NCBI GenBank assembly: GCA_003221825.1 | Contig: QHUE01000159.1 | Span: 1-31,869, forward strand | DNA: 31,869 bases | Reading direction: 5' to 3' | DNA from: Gemmatimonadota bacterium | GTDB taxonomy: Bacteria > Gemmatimonadota > Gemmatimonadetes > Gemmatimonadales > GWC2-71-9 | Shown: positions 31,161-31,869 of the stretch, one piece after another | Layout of the letters: each line of letters begins with the position of its first letter | Numbering within the stretch: the stretch's first letter is position 1 | The notes under the pieces: model-generated | Seen by the model: the letters and a program-made list of their open reading frames with translations, nothing else | Database searches by the model: none | What the model was told of the DNA's origin: nothing | Made by a program: the position numbers and the translations under genes

Positions 31161-31869
31161 GGAAGCAACTGCCGCGCGTCGAGCGGCGCTCGAGATTCTC
31201 CGCGCGGTCAGAGCGGGAGCGCCGTTGACTGACGCGCGCGACCGCCACCTCGCCGGTCTCGCCGAGCGCGACCGACGCCTCGCGTACGAGCTGTCGGCCG
31301 GCGTGCTCCGTCGCCAGCGCGAGCTGGATACCGCGCTCGAGCTCGATCGCGCCGATCCCCGCCTCCACGACGTGCTGCGCCTCGGCGCATACCAGCTCCG
31401 CTGGTTGACGCGCGTGCCGTCGCATGCCGCCGTCTCAACGTCTGTCGAGCTGGCCCGGGAGACTGTGGGCGAGGAGAGTACCGGGTACGTAAATAAGACT
31501 CTGCGGCAACTCCACCGGGATGCGGGAAGCGGGATGCGGGATGCGTTGACCACACATCCCGATTGGCTCGTTCGACGATGGACCACACGCTTTGGACCCG
31601 AAGAAACTCAACGACTCATCGCGTGGAATGACACACGGCCACCACTTGTGCTTCAATCGATTCGCTGGAGTCTTGATCGCCTGACTGATGAGTTGAGGGC
31701 CTCCGGCATTGACACGACGCTCGCTCCGTTCGGCGCCGGCCTCGAGGTGCGGGCCGCGCATCCCGCTTCCCGCATCCCGCATCCCCCGAGTCTCCCGGGT
31801 TTTGCGGAAGGCGGATGGATCGTCCAGGACCCCGCCCACGCGCTCGTCGCCCGCTTTGCCGCGATCCCC
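31156..31869 (+). CDS. rsmB: 16S rRNA m5C967 methyltransferase RsmB, N-terminal part (cut by window end)
   Basis: 238 codons are visible with no stop. Residues about 1-135 are a NusB-like RNA-binding domain (ATAARRAALEILRAVRAGAP, DRRLAYELSAGVLRRQRELD, VLRLGAYQLRW, YVNKTLRQLHR). Then follow HPDWLVRRWTTRFGPEETQR, LIAWNDTRPPLVLQ and LPGFAEGGWIVQDPAHALVA, leading into the methyltransferase domain, which lies outside. The frame has no ATG, GTG or TTG before TTG 31225, which would cut helix 1. ATT 31156-31158 sits 7 bases after AAGGGG (31143-31148), overlaps the thiG TAA (ATTAA) and gives the expected N-terminus. Two heptamer arrays lie in variable loops. Confidence 0.85.
   Translation, partial: MKEATAARRAALEILRAVRAGAPLTDARDRHLAGLAERDRRLAYELSAGVLRRQRELDTALELDRADPRLHDVLRLGAYQLRWLTRVPSHAAVSTSVELARETVGEESTGYVNKTLRQLHRDAGSGMRDALTTHPDWLVRRWTTRFGPEETQRLIAWNDTRPPLVLQSIRWSLDRLTDELRASGIDTTLAPFGAGLEVRAAHPASRIPHPPSLPGFAEGGWIVQDPAHALVARFAAIP
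31517..31544 (+). repeat. Heptamer array GGGATGC x4 in rsmB
   Basis: Units GGGATGC, GGGAAGC, GGGATGC, GGGATGC. In frame it encodes RDAGSGMRDA, between the NusB domain and HPDWLVRRW. It is the inverted partner of 31758-31785. Confidence 0.9.
31758..31785 (-). repeat. Heptamer array GCATCCC x4 in rsmB, inverted copy
   Basis: Plus-strand units GCATCCC, GCTTCCC, GCATCCC, GCATCCC. In frame it encodes HPASRIPHPP before LPGFAEGG. Each arm is 28 bases; the two are complementary except for the position of the variant unit, with 213 bases between them. Confidence 0.9.

Overview
The window is 31.9 kb of gene-dense, GC-rich bacterial chromosome with about 35 protein genes or gene remnants, no rRNA or tRNA that I can see, no transposase and no CRISPR array. 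No stretch over 300 bases lacks a gene; the longest gap is 136 bases, before yebC. Heptosyltransferase-type and WaaE-type glycosyltransferases, an MsbA-type flippase and a lipobox protein point to a diderm. The high GC, the PorX-like response regulator/PglZ protein and the DUF1080 lipoprotein fit Gemmatimonadota or a close relative. That assignment is inference from gene content; no marker gene was compared. Very tight packing (ATGA, GTGA, TAATG and TAGTG junctions) is the rule.

Layout. (1) Bases 43-4679, minus strand: PBP1A-type peptidoglycan synthase, amidohydrolase, ArgR, DUF1080 lipoprotein, as one overlapping operon. (2) Bases 4717-6463, plus: tyrS and a DinB-family gene. (3) Bases 6564-8608, minus: an orphan DppC-type permease followed by a class-V aminotransferase interrupted by an in-frame amber codon. 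(4) Bases 8664-9552, plus: a patatin-ferredoxin fusion broken by an internal deletion and frameshift. (5) Bases 9544-16606: a glycan cluster of four GT4, two GT2 and one membrane GT, with minus-strand and plus-strand groups. Two of the GT4 genes appear to lack an internal segment. (6) Bases 15743-20014, minus: porX-like gene, msbA-like gene, GT2. (7) Bases 20074 to the right edge, plus: GT9, unknown 122-aa protein, stand-alone DnaB C-domain ATPase, yebC, ruvC, ruvA, small zinc ribbon, ruvB, queA, tgt, yajC, def, fmt, tenI/thiE-like, thiS, thiG and rsmB (cut by the window end). This is a long housekeeping run for Holliday-junction resolution, queuosine tRNA modification, Sec export, N-formylmethionine processing and thiazole synthesis.

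The points most worth a second look are these. Three tightly coupled genes have no ATG, GTG or TTG where homology requires the start (AUC, GUA/CUG, AUU). Three genes within 5.4 kb carry internal deletions of roughly 55-70 codons. A dispersed set of short tandem arrays of 7-8 base units includes two loci with four-unit arms in inverted orientation. The yebC leader holds a three-hairpin palindromic element. A CxxC/CxxC mini-protein sits between ruvA and ruvB. TANNNT boxes lie only 6-10 bases from start codons in the short divergent gaps, which suggests leaderless transcripts.
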